A stretch of 64,000 nucleotides of DNA from Gluconobacter kanchanaburiensis NBRC 103587 (GTDB taxonomy: Bacteria; Pseudomonadota; Alphaproteobacteria; Acetobacterales; Acetobacteraceae), in the NCBI RefSeq assembly GCF_007988905.1, contig NZ_BJVA01000005.1, positions 62,001 to 126,000 of the forward strand. Reading direction: 5' to 3'. Positions 17,923-26,267 of the stretch are shown piece by piece; positions within the stretch are counted from its first letter, which is position 1; every line of letters starts with the position of its first letter. The translations under genes and the position numbers were made by a program. The notes under the pieces are model-generated. The model saw only the letters and a list, made by a program, of their open reading frames with translations. It did not search any database and was not told the DNA's origin.

Positions 17923-18800
17923 TCCACAATGATCCGCGCGCCCTCTACCCCGCACAGGCGGGTGCGGTCCAGTGCCGCATCCGCCTGTGCGATATCGACA
18001 TAGGGCCCGCCAAGAACACGCCACTCCAGTCTCGCGCCTTCGGAGGCGTGCAGGACCGTACCGCCACAGCGCATTGCGACACTTGCCGCCGTCGCATGGC
18101 CAGAAAAGATTCCCATCAGGACATACAGACCCGACGGTCCCGGACTGCCCTGCATCCAGGTCACAGGCAACGGCCCCACGACAACAGAAGATGCCGCCGC
18201 GGACGAGTCGTTACCATAGACACGGGAAGATCCATCACTCAGGGAGGTCTCGCGGACTTCCCCAACAGGGGCCGCGGAAATATTCTGGGCAGGCGGCTTG
18301 CCCAATTCTTCCGCCAGCGACCGACTGGCCGTTTCGTCTTCCATGACCTCAACTGGCGTATCCGCAGTCATGCCCAGCAGATCCGCAGCCTTGGGGGAAA
18401 GCGCGATGATGCGCCCCGGATCCGCCGGCCCACGATCGGTCAGCCGGATCCGGACGATCCGCCCATTCAGCAAATTGCGGATACTGACGATCGCCGGAAG
18501 CTGGAGCGTCTGATGCGCACCCGTCATGCCGCTCGCAGACCAGGTCTCACCATCCGCCGTCAATCCACCAACCGGTGCTTGCTGTCGCGTTGCCAGACCT
18601 GTCACGTGGTAGTCAAACTGCTCGTTGGGATAGAACCAGCCGTGCGTTCCGCGCCAGGCACTTCCCAATTCGTAATACGGATGCGCGGCTGGCGTCGGCC
18701 CTTCACGGTGACAGGCCGCAAGAAGGGGCAGAAGGACCAGAGCGGCCCCGTAATTACGCAGAGACAATGCCCGTCCCCAGAAGCCCGACGCCGAGCGCAT
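17919..18800 (-). CDS. rlpA: RlpA-family septal lytic transglycosylase with SPOR domain
   Basis: RlpA cleaves denuded glycan strands at the division septum. The 293-residue protein has a lipoprotein signal with lipobox LLAAC (Cys about residue 30). It then has a double-psi β-barrel with GETWSASGMTGAHQTL and LTDRGPADPGR, which keep the catalytic Glu, His and Asp. A C-terminal SPOR domain from about residue 215 binds denuded peptidoglycan. The usual ASWYG motif reads ATRQQ, an unusual change. The ATG at 18800 overlaps mltB by 47 bp. A TTG at 18767 preceded by GGGGAC is another possible start. Confidence 0.87.
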   Translation of the reverse strand: MRSASGFWGRALSLRNYGAALVLLPLLAACHREGPTPAAHPYYELGSAWRGTHGWFYPNEQFDYHVTGLATRQQAPVGGLTADGETWSASGMTGAHQTLQLPAIVSIRNLLNGRIVRIRLTDRGPADPGRIIALSPKAADLLGMTADTPVEVMEDETASRSLAEELGKPPAQNISAAPVGEVRETSLSDGSSRVYGNDSSAAASSVVVGPLPVTWMQGSPGPSGLYVLMGIFSGHATAASVAMRCGGTVLHASEGARLEWRVLGGPYVDIAQADAALDRTRLCGVEGARIIVE

Positions 18801-19743
18801 AATAGTCCGAAGGGTTATAACGGCGGATCACGTTGAAGTTGTGATAGACCATGAAGGCCTGTGTCCCCGGGCCATCGGGCTGCACGACAGCGCCTTTTAC
18901 GTTCGACTGCGAGAACGCCGTCCCATCCACGCGACGCACACCCAGCGCCATCCATTCGGCCAGTGTCCGCTGACGGGTCCGGCCGATCTCGGCCTTGTCG
19001 AGCACCTTGGTCAGCGTGATTTCCTGGCCCCAGGGTTCGTTGCGCTGCCAGCCGCATTTTCCGAGATAATTGGCGATGGACGCGAACACGTCTGGTTCGG
19101 ATGTCCAGATGTTGCGCTTGCCGTCCCCGTCCCCATCCGCCGCGTAACGCAGATAGGCGCTAGGCATGAACTGCGCCTGCCCCATGGCGCCCGCATAACT
19201 GCCGATCATTGCAGCTGGTGCGATATCGCCATCATTGAGGATCTGGAGCGCCTTCATGAGCTCGTTGCGAAAAAAAGCCGAGCGTCTCCCGTCAAAAGCC
19301 AGAGTCGCGAGCGCGTCGATGACAGAATACGTCCCATCATGTGCGCCAAATCCCGACTCGAGCCCCCAGATCCCCATGACAGCGCGATCGTCACATCCAA
19401 AGCGTGCGCTGATGGGAGACATCACGGCCTGCTGAGCGGCGTAGACGCTCCGCCCCTTCGCAAAGCGCGACTCCGGGAGAACGCGATCACGATACTGCAC
19501 CCAGGTCAGGGTGAACTCCGGCTGGTGACGGTCCAGTTTGAGTACGGAAGCATTGGGCTGTTTCGTCAGGCTGAGCGCTTGGGAGACGATCGATGGCGAA
19601 AGACCCTGCGCCAGTGCCTGACTACGAATACTGGCGAGAAAGGCGGCATAATCCTCAGCGCTGGCTGACGAAAAACCTGCTGCTGCCGAACCGGCAACAG
19701 AAGTCAGGGCGGCGAGCAGATGGCGTCTTTGAAGCACGGTCAA
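18754..19743 (-). CDS. Lytic murein transglycosylase, MltB-like (SLT 3 family)
   Basis: This exported enzyme cleaves glycan strands to form 1,6-anhydro-MurNAc ends. WGLESGFGAHDG contains the catalytic Glu, and GAMGQAQFMPSAYLRYAADGDGDG is the family's signature region. The open frame runs to an ATG at 19851, but the first residues fit no signal peptide. A TTG at 19743 with AAGGGA 6 nt upstream gives an N-terminus with LQRRHLLAALTS and an Ala-rich hydrophobic run, which resembles a Tat signal. GTG at 19737 is another option. It appears to be the first gene of the operon running to 11943, and it diverges from the DedA gene. Confidence 0.88.
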   Translation of the reverse strand: MTVLQRRHLLAALTSVAGSAAAGFSSASAEDYAAFLASIRSQALAQGLSPSIVSQALSLTKQPNASVLKLDRHQPEFTLTWVQYRDRVLPESRFAKGRSVYAAQQAVMSPISARFGCDDRAVMGIWGLESGFGAHDGTYSVIDALATLAFDGRRSAFFRNELMKALQILNDGDIAPAAMIGSYAGAMGQAQFMPSAYLRYAADGDGDGKRNIWTSEPDVFASIANYLGKCGWQRNEPWGQEITLTKVLDKAEIGRTRQRTLAEWMALGVRRVDGTAFSQSNVKGAVVQPDGPGTQAFMVYHNFNVIRRYNPSDYYALGVGLLGTGIVSA

Positions 19744-19877
19744 GACCAATCCCTTACGGGTCGAAATGATAAGACATACGCTAGCAATCCGCAGCCCGAA
19801 CCGCCAGCCTTGGCGCGAGTGTCGCAGGTCATTAGCGCCGAAATATGGCATGGCAAGATTGTCGTTGACGCGCTGGC

Positions 19878-20486
19878 GTGCGAAACCGGCGCCTCAATGT
19901 TCGTGAAACCTTCCCAGCCGTGATCGCCATCGGCCCCGCAATGGCCTCGCAGCCCGTCTGGCTGAAAGCGGCCACTATCATTGTCGGTACCTTCATTCTT
20001 GAAGATGTGGCGACAGTCCTGTCCGCCGTTGCGGCGCGTGCGGACGCGGTCAGCATCCCGGTGGCGCTGGGAGCACTGTATTTCGGTGTCGCGATCGGCG
20101 ATCTGGGACTGTACGGTCTTGGCGCCGCGGGTGGCCGCTGGCCCTATCTCAGGCGCTTCCTGACACTCCCCAAACGCGAGCGGACGCAGGACTGGTTCCG
20201 CAGTAATGTCATCCGCGTCGTCGCCATCTCCCGTTTCGTGCCCGGCGCTCGGCTGCCCCTCTATACCGCCTGCGGTTTCTTCCGTGCGCCGCTCGTGCCC
20301 TTTGCCATGACGGCCGTTCTGGCTACGCTGGTCTGGACGACATGTCTTTTTCTGCTCGCCATGAGAGTCGGCGGCTGGCTGCTCGCCCATCAGGGCGGCT
20401 GGCGCTGGGCCGGACTGGCGGGATTTGTCCTGTGTATCGTCGTCGTCGGGCGTCTGATTGCCCGTTTCCAGACCGTGAGCCAGTAA
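19878..20486 (+). CDS. DedA/SNARE-associated (VTT-domain) membrane protein
   Basis: This inner-membrane protein of about 202 residues is from the DedA superfamily, implicated in lipid-carrier recycling and envelope homeostasis. The conserved acidic and basic positions are visible: FILEDVATVLSA, then IGDLGLYGLG, then SRFVPGARLPLYTACGFF with both arginines. Several hydrophobic segments follow. The first start is GTG at 19878. GTG and ATG codons further in (ATG at 19941) are alternatives and no ribosome binding site decides. The ATP-grasp gene begins 5 nt after its stop, so the two are probably co-transcribed. Confidence 0.85.
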   Translation: MRNRRLNVRETFPAVIAIGPAMASQPVWLKAATIIVGTFILEDVATVLSAVAARADAVSIPVALGALYFGVAIGDLGLYGLGAAGGRWPYLRRFLTLPKRERTQDWFRSNVIRVVAISRFVPGARLPLYTACGFFRAPLVPFAMTAVLATLVWTTCLFLLAMRVGGWLLAHQGGWRWAGLAGFVLCIVVVGRLIARFQTVSQ

Positions 20487-20491
20487 CAGCA

Positions 20492-21556
20492 ATGTCCAAA
20501 CCAGAAGCCGACCAGAACCCCCTCTCCCTTTTTGAATTCTGGCCTGGGTCCGTCTTCTATACGCCCATCGTCCTGTACTGGATCGCAATGGGCATCAAAT
20601 ACCGCGACCTCAGCATCTCCACTGCTGCCAATCCACGGATCGAAACCGGCGGACTGTGCGGGGAAAGCAAATCGTCCATCCTTGATATGGGCGGAGCCAC
20701 GGCGCAATCCTTCATTGCGCCCTATGTCGTCTTTCGCAGCGGCAAAGGCGCAGAACGACGTGCTCTGGAAGCCATGGAACGTCGCGGGCTTTCCTTCCCC
20801 GTCGTCATAAAGCCCGATATCGGATGCAACGGGACGGGCGTGAAGCTTGTCCATTCCCGGGAGCAGCTCGAAGCCGTTCTGCCGCATTTTCCGGCCGATG
20901 TGGACATGCTGGCACAGGAACTCATCACCTATCCGGTGGAGGCAGGTCTCTTCTATATCCGCCATCCGGACGAACAGCGTGGCCGCATCACGTCAATCAC
21001 CTACAAAGAGGCCCCGGTCCTGACAGGAGATGGCGTCTCCACGATCGAGGAGCTGATCCTACGTGACCCGCGCATGAGTCTCGTTCCGCAGATCTATCTG
21101 CCTCGTCTCGCCGGACGGGAAAGGAATATCCTTGCGAAAGGCGAAGAACTGCCGCTGGTCTTCGCTGGCAACCACTGCAAGGGCTCTATCTTCCGGGACG
21201 GTCGTGCCGATACGACCGAAGCCCTGACGGCTCAACTCGATGCCATCATTAAAGATATTCCGGACTTTTACTTCGGGCGGGTGGACGTGAAAGCCGCTTC
21301 CATCGAAGATCTGCGTCGGGGCGAGAACTTTCGGATCATCGAAATCAACGGTGTCGGGTCGGAAGCTACCCATATCTGGGATCGACGGACCACGTTGTGG
21401 GAAGCCTACCGCGCCCAGTTCTCACATTATCGCCAGACATTCCTGATTGGGGCGGCCAACCGGGCACGCGGCTGGAAGACCTCCGGAGCGTTCTCGATGC
21501 TACATTCCTGGCGCAAGCAGCGCCGTCTGCTGGCGTCCTATCCACTGAACGACTGA
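20492..21556 (+). CDS. ATP-grasp ligase of unknown substrate with hydrophobic N-terminus
   Basis: This 354-residue protein is a probable ATP-dependent carboxylate–amine ligase. FPVVIKPDIGCNGTGVKLV is a typical ATP-grasp lysine and glycine-rich loop, and FRIIEINGVGSEATHIWD is the metal-binding end of the fold. Before this domain, residues about 15–45 are hydrophobic and aromatic (PGSVFYTPIVLYWIAMG), so it may sit at the membrane. The frame extends upstream to 20342 inside the DedA gene, but the ATG at 20492, 5 nt after the DedA stop, is preferred. I do not recognise a specific function. It resembles D-Ala-D-Ala ligase-like and cyanophycin-synthetase-like proteins only in fold. Confidence 0.75.
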   Translation: MSKPEADQNPLSLFEFWPGSVFYTPIVLYWIAMGIKYRDLSISTAANPRIETGGLCGESKSSILDMGGATAQSFIAPYVVFRSGKGAERRALEAMERRGLSFPVVIKPDIGCNGTGVKLVHSREQLEAVLPHFPADVDMLAQELITYPVEAGLFYIRHPDEQRGRITSITYKEAPVLTGDGVSTIEELILRDPRMSLVPQIYLPRLAGRERNILAKGEELPLVFAGNHCKGSIFRDGRADTTEALTAQLDAIIKDIPDFYFGRVDVKAASIEDLRRGENFRIIEINGVGSEATHIWDRRTTLWEAYRAQFSHYRQTFLIGAANRARGWKTSGAFSMLHSWRKQRRLLASYPLND

Positions 21557-21597
21557 CGCTCGTTCGGCGCATAGGACGCCAGATTTCATGCCAGACT

Positions 21598-22062
21598 TTA
21601 CTGACCGAGCTTGCCGCCGCCGAAAATATAATTGCTGACCTGCTGTTCCAGCGAAAGCTGATCCTGCGTATCAGTGATCCTGCCCTCGGCGGACAATGTT
21701 GCCTGGGAATGACCAGGCTGGATCTGAAGGGCGTTATCCGCCGTCATGGTCGGAGCGCCAATCCCCACAGCACTATCCACGGGAAGATGAAGACGCTGAT
21801 CCACGGTGAAGGCGACATCGGCCATCTGCGTCTGTGGATCGAGCGTAATGGACACGACACGCCCTACCGGCACGCCCGCGAGGTCCACATTGGCCCCCGC
21901 GTGCAGGCCGTTGGCGGAGTTGAACGCCGCGTGAAGCATCGCCCCCTGGAATGCCGGACCTTTTCTCAGGGCGTTGCCATAGACGAGAAACGTGCCGGCG
22001 ATGGCAAGAACCAGACCACTGGCCAGGATCGCGCCGCCACGACCGCTCAATGTTGACTGCAT
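21598..22062 (-). CDS. mlaD: MlaD-family (MCE domain) lipid transport protein
   Basis: MlaD forms the periplasmic substrate-binding ring of the Mla phospholipid transporter. The 154-residue protein has one N-terminal transmembrane helix (about 10–30, ILASGLVLAIAGTFLVYG) and one MCE domain (GLHAGANVDLAGVPVGRV). It ends in a hydrophobic LEQQVSNYIFGGG segment. The size fits single-MCE MlaD. Its usual partners (MlaE permease, MlaF ATPase, MlaC) are not next to it in this window. It is convergent with the ATP-grasp gene. Confidence 0.85.
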   Translation of the reverse strand: MQSTLSGRGGAILASGLVLAIAGTFLVYGNALRKGPAFQGAMLHAAFNSANGLHAGANVDLAGVPVGRVVSITLDPQTQMADVAFTVDQRLHLPVDSAVGIGAPTMTADNALQIQPGHSQATLSAEGRITDTQDQLSLEQQVSNYIFGGGKLGQ

Positions 22063-22087
22063 GCCAGTCCCGCCCCCGCCGGAAATT

Positions 22088-22219
22088 CTAGAACAGAGTG
22101 GGAGTTAGTCCTCCGATCCGCGCCTGGTCAAGGTCAGGCCCGAACTTGCGTCCGCTGCCCCCATCGGGCAAGTGAACCCGATACGCGCACCGCTTTTCCG
22201 CCTTCATGATGAAGGCCAT
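22088..22219 (-). CDS. Possible small protein (about 43 aa), unsupported by homology
   Basis: The 174-bp gap between mlaD and uppP holds a short leftward frame with high third-position GC, like its neighbours. It begins MAFIMKAEKRC (a second ATG is at 22207) and ends GGLTPTLF before TAG. I do not recognise the peptide. GGAG lies 13 nt before the first ATG, so the ribosome binding site is poor. It could be chance in a GC-rich genome. Confidence 0.2.
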   Translation of the reverse strand: MAFIMKAEKRCAYRVHLPDGGSGRKFGPDLDQARIGGLTPTLF

Positions 22220-22236
22220 CACCCGATACAGGCTCC

Positions 22237-23079
22237 ATGACGCTTCTTCAGGCCCTCATCCTCGCCGTCGTTCAGGGTATTACAGAGCCCTTCCCCGTCA
22301 GCAGTCTCGGCCATGCCGTTCTCCTGCCCGCGCTTCTGCACTGGGACCTGGACGAACATGCGCCCATGTTCCTGCCTTTCCTGACCATGCTGCATGTCGG
22401 AACGCTCGCGGCACTGGCTGGTGTTTTCTGGCGGGACTGGATGGCCATTCTAGGCGGCATGCTTGGCCGTTACGGACGCTATGCCCAGATGGAGGCGATT
22501 CGGATTTTCGGATTGCTGGTCATCGCCACCATTCCGGCGGTGCTGGTGGGATGGCTTCTGGAGCATCGGCTGCGCAGCGTCTTCGGTTCCCCGCTCGCTG
22601 TCGCCGGTTTTCTGGTACTCAATGGTTTTCTTCTGCTGATCACCGAGTGGCTCCGGCGCCAGAAAGGCCATCGCGAACACAGGCCCATCGCGACACTCAG
22701 CCCCAAAGACGCCCTGATCGTCGGCGTCTGGCAGTGCCTTGCGCTTCTTCCGGGACTCTCGCGTTCAGGTGCAACGATGAACGGTGGCCTGCTGCGGGGG
22801 CTGGATCATGAAACGGCAGCGCGGTTTTCGCTGCTGATGGCCCAGCCGATCGTTCTGGCCGCCACAGTCCGCGAAGCGTGGCAGATGCGGCATATGACGA
22901 TATCACATGACATCATGGTCCAGTGCGTCGCAGGTGCAGTCGTGGCCGGTCTCACGGCGCTGATCTGTTCGCTCCTGATGCTGCGTTTCTTCCGCAATCA
23001 TGACGGCTGGGCGCTGACGCCCTTTGGTCTCTACTGCATCGTGGCGGGAAGTTTCGCTGCCACCATCATTCTTCTCTGA
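22237..23079 (+). CDS. uppP: Undecaprenyl-diphosphate phosphatase (UppP/BacA)
   Basis: UppP dephosphorylates undecaprenyl diphosphate so that the lipid carrier can be reused for peptidoglycan and O-antigen. The 280-residue polytopic protein has the first signature, GITEPFPVSSLGHAVLLPA (usually EFLPVSSTGH), and the second, PGLSRSGATM, which together carry the catalytic Glu, Ser, His and Arg. About eight membrane segments are visible. Its place close to a DedA gene and a MlaD gene gives a local group of lipid-handling functions. Confidence 0.93.
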   Translation: MTLLQALILAVVQGITEPFPVSSLGHAVLLPALLHWDLDEHAPMFLPFLTMLHVGTLAALAGVFWRDWMAILGGMLGRYGRYAQMEAIRIFGLLVIATIPAVLVGWLLEHRLRSVFGSPLAVAGFLVLNGFLLLITEWLRRQKGHREHRPIATLSPKDALIVGVWQCLALLPGLSRSGATMNGGLLRGLDHETAARFSLLMAQPIVLAATVREAWQMRHMTISHDIMVQCVAGAVVAGLTALICSLLMLRFFRNHDGWALTPFGLYCIVAGSFAATIILL

Positions 23080-23130
23080 CCGTTCTCTCCGATCTTTCCA
23101 GCCGCCGTATTTCGCGGCACATTGCGGATC

Positions 23131-24672
23131 ATGCCAGCTTCGATACAATCTTCACCCGATACCTCCTGTTCCAGCCGTCGCAAAACCCTTGAACAGGTGC
23201 TGTTCGAGAACGATACGAACGGTCTCAAGCGCAGCCTGACGGCCACGCAACTGATCATCCTCGGCGTCGGCTCGACCATCGGGGCGGGCATCTACGTCAT
23301 GACGGGTACCGCCGCCGCCGAATACGCCGGCCCTTCTGTCCTGATTTCTTTCGTGATCGCAGCATTGGCGTGCCTGTTCACGGCCTTCTCGTATGGAGAG
23401 CTGTCTTCGACGCTTCCCGTCTCGGGATCAGCCTATTCCTACGCCTATATTTCCATGGGCGAGAAAGTGGCCTGGATGGTCGGCTGGCTGCTCCTGCTGG
23501 AATACGGAATTTCCTGTTCGGCGGTCGCAGCGGGACTGTCGGGTTATGCCAGCTCCCTGCTCGGGCTCACGGGTCTCCATGTTCCCGCGGCCCTCACGCA
23601 GGCCACTCTTCAGCCCATTCCCGGGACAGCCGGCGCGCAGATTGGCGCGGGGTGGCGGTTCGACCTGATCGGCTTTACGGCAACACTTCTGGTGACAGCA
23701 CTTCTGGTCAGGGGGATAGAGGAATCCGCCCGCGTCAATACGATGATCGTAGCTCTCAAGGTCGGTGTGTTGTTCGTTTTCGTGGCATTGGGCATCGGTG
23801 CCGTCGATCCCGCGAACTGGCATCCGTTCATTCCACCCAGCGAGGGCGGCTTCCATTACGGGGTGCACGGCATTTTTCGGGCGGCATCAGTTATCTTTTT
23901 CGCCTATGTCGGCTTCGAAGCCGTTTCTACTGCCTCCGCCGAAGCCCGCAACCCGACTCGCGACGTCCCGATCGGCATCATCGGCAGCCTGCTGATCTGT
24001 ACGGTCGTCTATATGATCGTGGCGACCGTGCTGCTCGGGATCGTCCCGTATCGTCAGCTCGACGTTCCCGATCCGCTCGCCATTGCCGTCAGGATCATGC
24101 ATACGCCCTGGCTTTCGCTGCTGGTCAATATCGGCGCGACGATCGGACTTTGCTCGGTCCTGATGGGGCTCATGTATGCACAGTCGCGGGTGCTTCTGAC
24201 CATCAGTCGTGACGGATTGATCCCGAAGATCTTTTCTCTGATCCATCCGAGATTTCAGACACCGTGGATCGGAACGATCGTCCTGGGTATCGTGGTGGCC
24301 CTGATTACTGCGACACTGCCCATCGACATCATCAGCGATCTCGTCTCCATCGGGACGGCGGCAGCGTTCGGGATTGTCTGCTTTACGGTCATCTGGCAGC
24401 GCAACATGCATCCCGAGATTGTCCGTCCGTTCAGCGTGCCGCTTGGCGGCATTCGCATCCGGGGCTTCTGGATCGGCACCACACCGGCGCTCGGGATCAT
24501 GTTCTGCCTCATCATGACCATCCCGCTGGTTTCAGACATGATTCATGCGGTCACAAGTGGAAATCCGGTCCCGCTGATCCTGCTGATCGTCTATCTGGCG
24601 TTGGGAACGGCGACCTATCTGTTTTACGGACGCCACCACTCGAAAATGCGCCCCGACCCCCCGTCAGCCTGA
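23131..24672 (+). CDS. APC-family amino acid permease
   Basis: This is a polytopic transporter of about 513 residues. GVGSTIGAGIYVMTG is the APC superfamily TM1 glycine motif, and YVGFEAVSTASAEARNPTRDVPIGI is the conserved TM6 to loop region of cationic amino acid transporter (CAT/YfnA-like) proteins. Twelve or more hydrophobic segments follow. The longest frame starts at a TTG (23122), but the ATG at 23131 is the more ordinary choice. It likely imports an amino acid, with specificity unclear. The 3' end overlaps the convergent mscS-like gene by 9 bp. Confidence 0.88.
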   Translation: MPASIQSSPDTSCSSRRKTLEQVLFENDTNGLKRSLTATQLIILGVGSTIGAGIYVMTGTAAAEYAGPSVLISFVIAALACLFTAFSYGELSSTLPVSGSAYSYAYISMGEKVAWMVGWLLLLEYGISCSAVAAGLSGYASSLLGLTGLHVPAALTQATLQPIPGTAGAQIGAGWRFDLIGFTATLLVTALLVRGIEESARVNTMIVALKVGVLFVFVALGIGAVDPANWHPFIPPSEGGFHYGVHGIFRAASVIFFAYVGFEAVSTASAEARNPTRDVPIGIIGSLLICTVVYMIVATVLLGIVPYRQLDVPDPLAIAVRIMHTPWLSLLVNIGATIGLCSVLMGLMYAQSRVLLTISRDGLIPKIFSLIHPRFQTPWIGTIVLGIVVALITATLPIDIISDLVSIGTAAAFGIVCFTVIWQRNMHPEIVRPFSVPLGGIRIRGFWIGTTPALGIMFCLIMTIPLVSDMIHAVTSGNPVPLILLIVYLALGTATYLFYGRHHSKMRPDPPSA

Positions 24673-25911
24673 CGACATCGACGAGCCGCCCGGTCCCGAT
24701 CCCATTTCAGGTCCCCCGCCCGCCCCCATACCTGGGCCAGTGTAGCTACCCGGCGGTGGCCGTCCGATCGGTGGCGCCATCATGTTCCAGGGGTCCAGCC
24801 CGCCGTTCTGGGAAGGCATCTGGGGCGGCATCATCGAGAAACGAGAACGCGGCAGGGCTTCGGGGCACTCGTCCCTGATCCGCGCAATGATTTTCTCCCG
24901 GATATCGCACCGCAGGTCCCAGCTCTGAAGCGCCGTCCGGGCACTGGCAATGATGCGGATGGACATGACATGCGCGTTGCAGTCCGCGACCTGCACGTCG
25001 AATACGCGCCCATCCCATAACGGACAGCCACGCACGATCTCGTTGAGCATCTCGCGGATCCTGTCCATCGGCGCCTGATAATCGACCCAAAGGAACACAA
25101 CGCCGATGATGGCCGCGGAATTATGTGTCCAGTTCTCGAACTGGTTTTCCAGAAAATACGAAATCGGCACGATATGCCGCCGCCAGTCCCAGACACGGAG
25201 CACCACATAGGTCGCGTTGATTTCCTCAACCCAACACCAGTCGCCGTTAATGATGATCAGATCTTCCATCCGGATCGGCTGGGTCAACGCGATCTGCACA
25301 CCCGCGATCAGGTTCGTCAGAAGACCGCGCGCCGACAGGCCGACGATCAGGGAGGCCGCTCCGGCGGAGGCAAACAGGGACAATCCGTACTGCTTGACGG
25401 ACGGGAACAGCATGAGGGCCGAAGCCACCGTCACGATGCCCACGAGAATTTCGGTCAGCCGTCGCAGAACGCGGATCTGCGTCTGGTGCGAACGGATCAT
25501 GATATCGTCGGTCTCTTCCCGTGCGGCAAGCCGGTTAAGATAGACCTCCGTCATGATCCGAAAGACCATGATCGCGGAAAAGCCAAATGTCAGGATCAGC
25601 AGGAACAGGAAGAAAAGCTGAAGATCGCCTTCCTGAGTGGCGGTAAAGCCTGTAGCCGCCGGGAGTGCCGAAAGCATGGCCAGAAGCGCCACCATCAGCC
25701 GCGTAGGACGTCGCAGGGAAGAAACGATCCGCCGGATCAGCGCGGCCTTGCGGGACCCGGGTATGCGCAAAAGCTGCTTTGTTACGAGATTGCCGCAGTA
25801 GAACGCCAGCACCCCTATCAGAGCCAGCATTAGCACCGAAACAACGGGGGCTGGCAGCCAGGTGAAATAGGACCGTATGGCAAACAGGGTGCTGACGAAA
25901 TGCTGCGTCAC
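24664..25911 (-). CDS. MscS-family mechanosensitive ion channel
   Basis: This inner-membrane channel probably opens under osmotic downshock. The protein has several N-terminal membrane helices, then a pore-lining segment (GLSARGLLTNLIAGVQIALTQ) followed by the β-domain (MEDLIIINGDW, IVPISYF). The tail is unusual, a Pro/Met/Gly-rich stretch of about 50 residues ending GGSSMSSG. The open frame reaches 26034, but its first 40 residues look non-coding. A GTG at 25911 preceded by AAGGAG (11-nt spacing) gives 415 residues, with CTG at 25914 as another option. It belongs to the larger MscS group rather than the 286-residue E. coli type. Confidence 0.82.
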   Translation of the reverse strand: MTQHFVSTLFAIRSYFTWLPAPVVSVLMLALIGVLAFYCGNLVTKQLLRIPGSRKAALIRRIVSSLRRPTRLMVALLAMLSALPAATGFTATQEGDLQLFFLFLLILTFGFSAIMVFRIMTEVYLNRLAAREETDDIMIRSHQTQIRVLRRLTEILVGIVTVASALMLFPSVKQYGLSLFASAGAASLIVGLSARGLLTNLIAGVQIALTQPIRMEDLIIINGDWCWVEEINATYVVLRVWDWRRHIVPISYFLENQFENWTHNSAAIIGVVFLWVDYQAPMDRIREMLNEIVRGCPLWDGRVFDVQVADCNAHVMSIRIIASARTALQSWDLRCDIREKIIARIRDECPEALPRSRFSMMPPQMPSQNGGLDPWNMMAPPIGRPPPGSYTGPGMGAGGGPEMGSGPGGSSMSSG

Positions 25912-26057
25912 CAGTGGAGAAACTCCTTGCAGTGAGAGAGACCGGCGGGCGCTACACGAAACGCGGCACCAATTGGAAAATGGTCGCACTTCAAATGCCA
26001 TGACGGGCACGGTCAATGCGACCCGAAAAAACATCTTATTTTCGTGGGATCAACGTG

Positions 26058-26086
26058 TTGACACCCTGAAAGATCCCCCTTAAAAC
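26058..26086 (+). promoter_or_regulatory. Promoter of tRNA-Met
   Basis: A perfect -35 box TTGACA (26058–26063) lies 17 bp before TAAAAC (26081–26086), a 4/6 match to the -10 consensus. Transcription would start near 26093, about 25 nt before the mature tRNA. Confidence 0.65.
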
Positions 26087-26118
26087 CCCGCGACAACGCC
26101 GGTTAACCCCGGCAGGAT

Positions 26119-26193
26119 GGCGGTGTAGCTCAGTGGTAGAGCAGGGGAATCATAATCCCTTGGTCGGCGGTTCAAATCCGTCCACCGCTACCA
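26119..26193 (+). tRNA. tRNA-Met (CAT), elongator type
   Basis: The 75-nt sequence folds as a complete cloverleaf. The acceptor stem is GGCGGTG/CACCGCT, with a D arm, an anticodon stem GGGGA/TCCCT with loop ATCATAA (anticodon CAT at 26151–26153), and a T arm GGCGG-TTCAAAT-CCGTC. The CCA is encoded. The GGCGG…CCGCTA acceptor and the GGAATCATAATCC arm match elongator Met rather than initiator tRNA or the lysidine-modified Ile(CAT) tRNA. Confidence 0.93.
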
Positions 26194-26267
26194 TTCTTTT
26201 CCAGAAAACTGAACATTCTTAACTCTTGCCCTGCAAGCTGATGGTGGTTTCCTGTATCCTGCGCGGC

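Noticed and set aside
20342-20491. A 50-codon N-terminal extension of the ATP-grasp protein
   Set aside because: It overlaps the end of the DedA gene in another frame, is rich in Arg and Pro and lacks homology. The ATG at 20492 directly follows the DedA stop.
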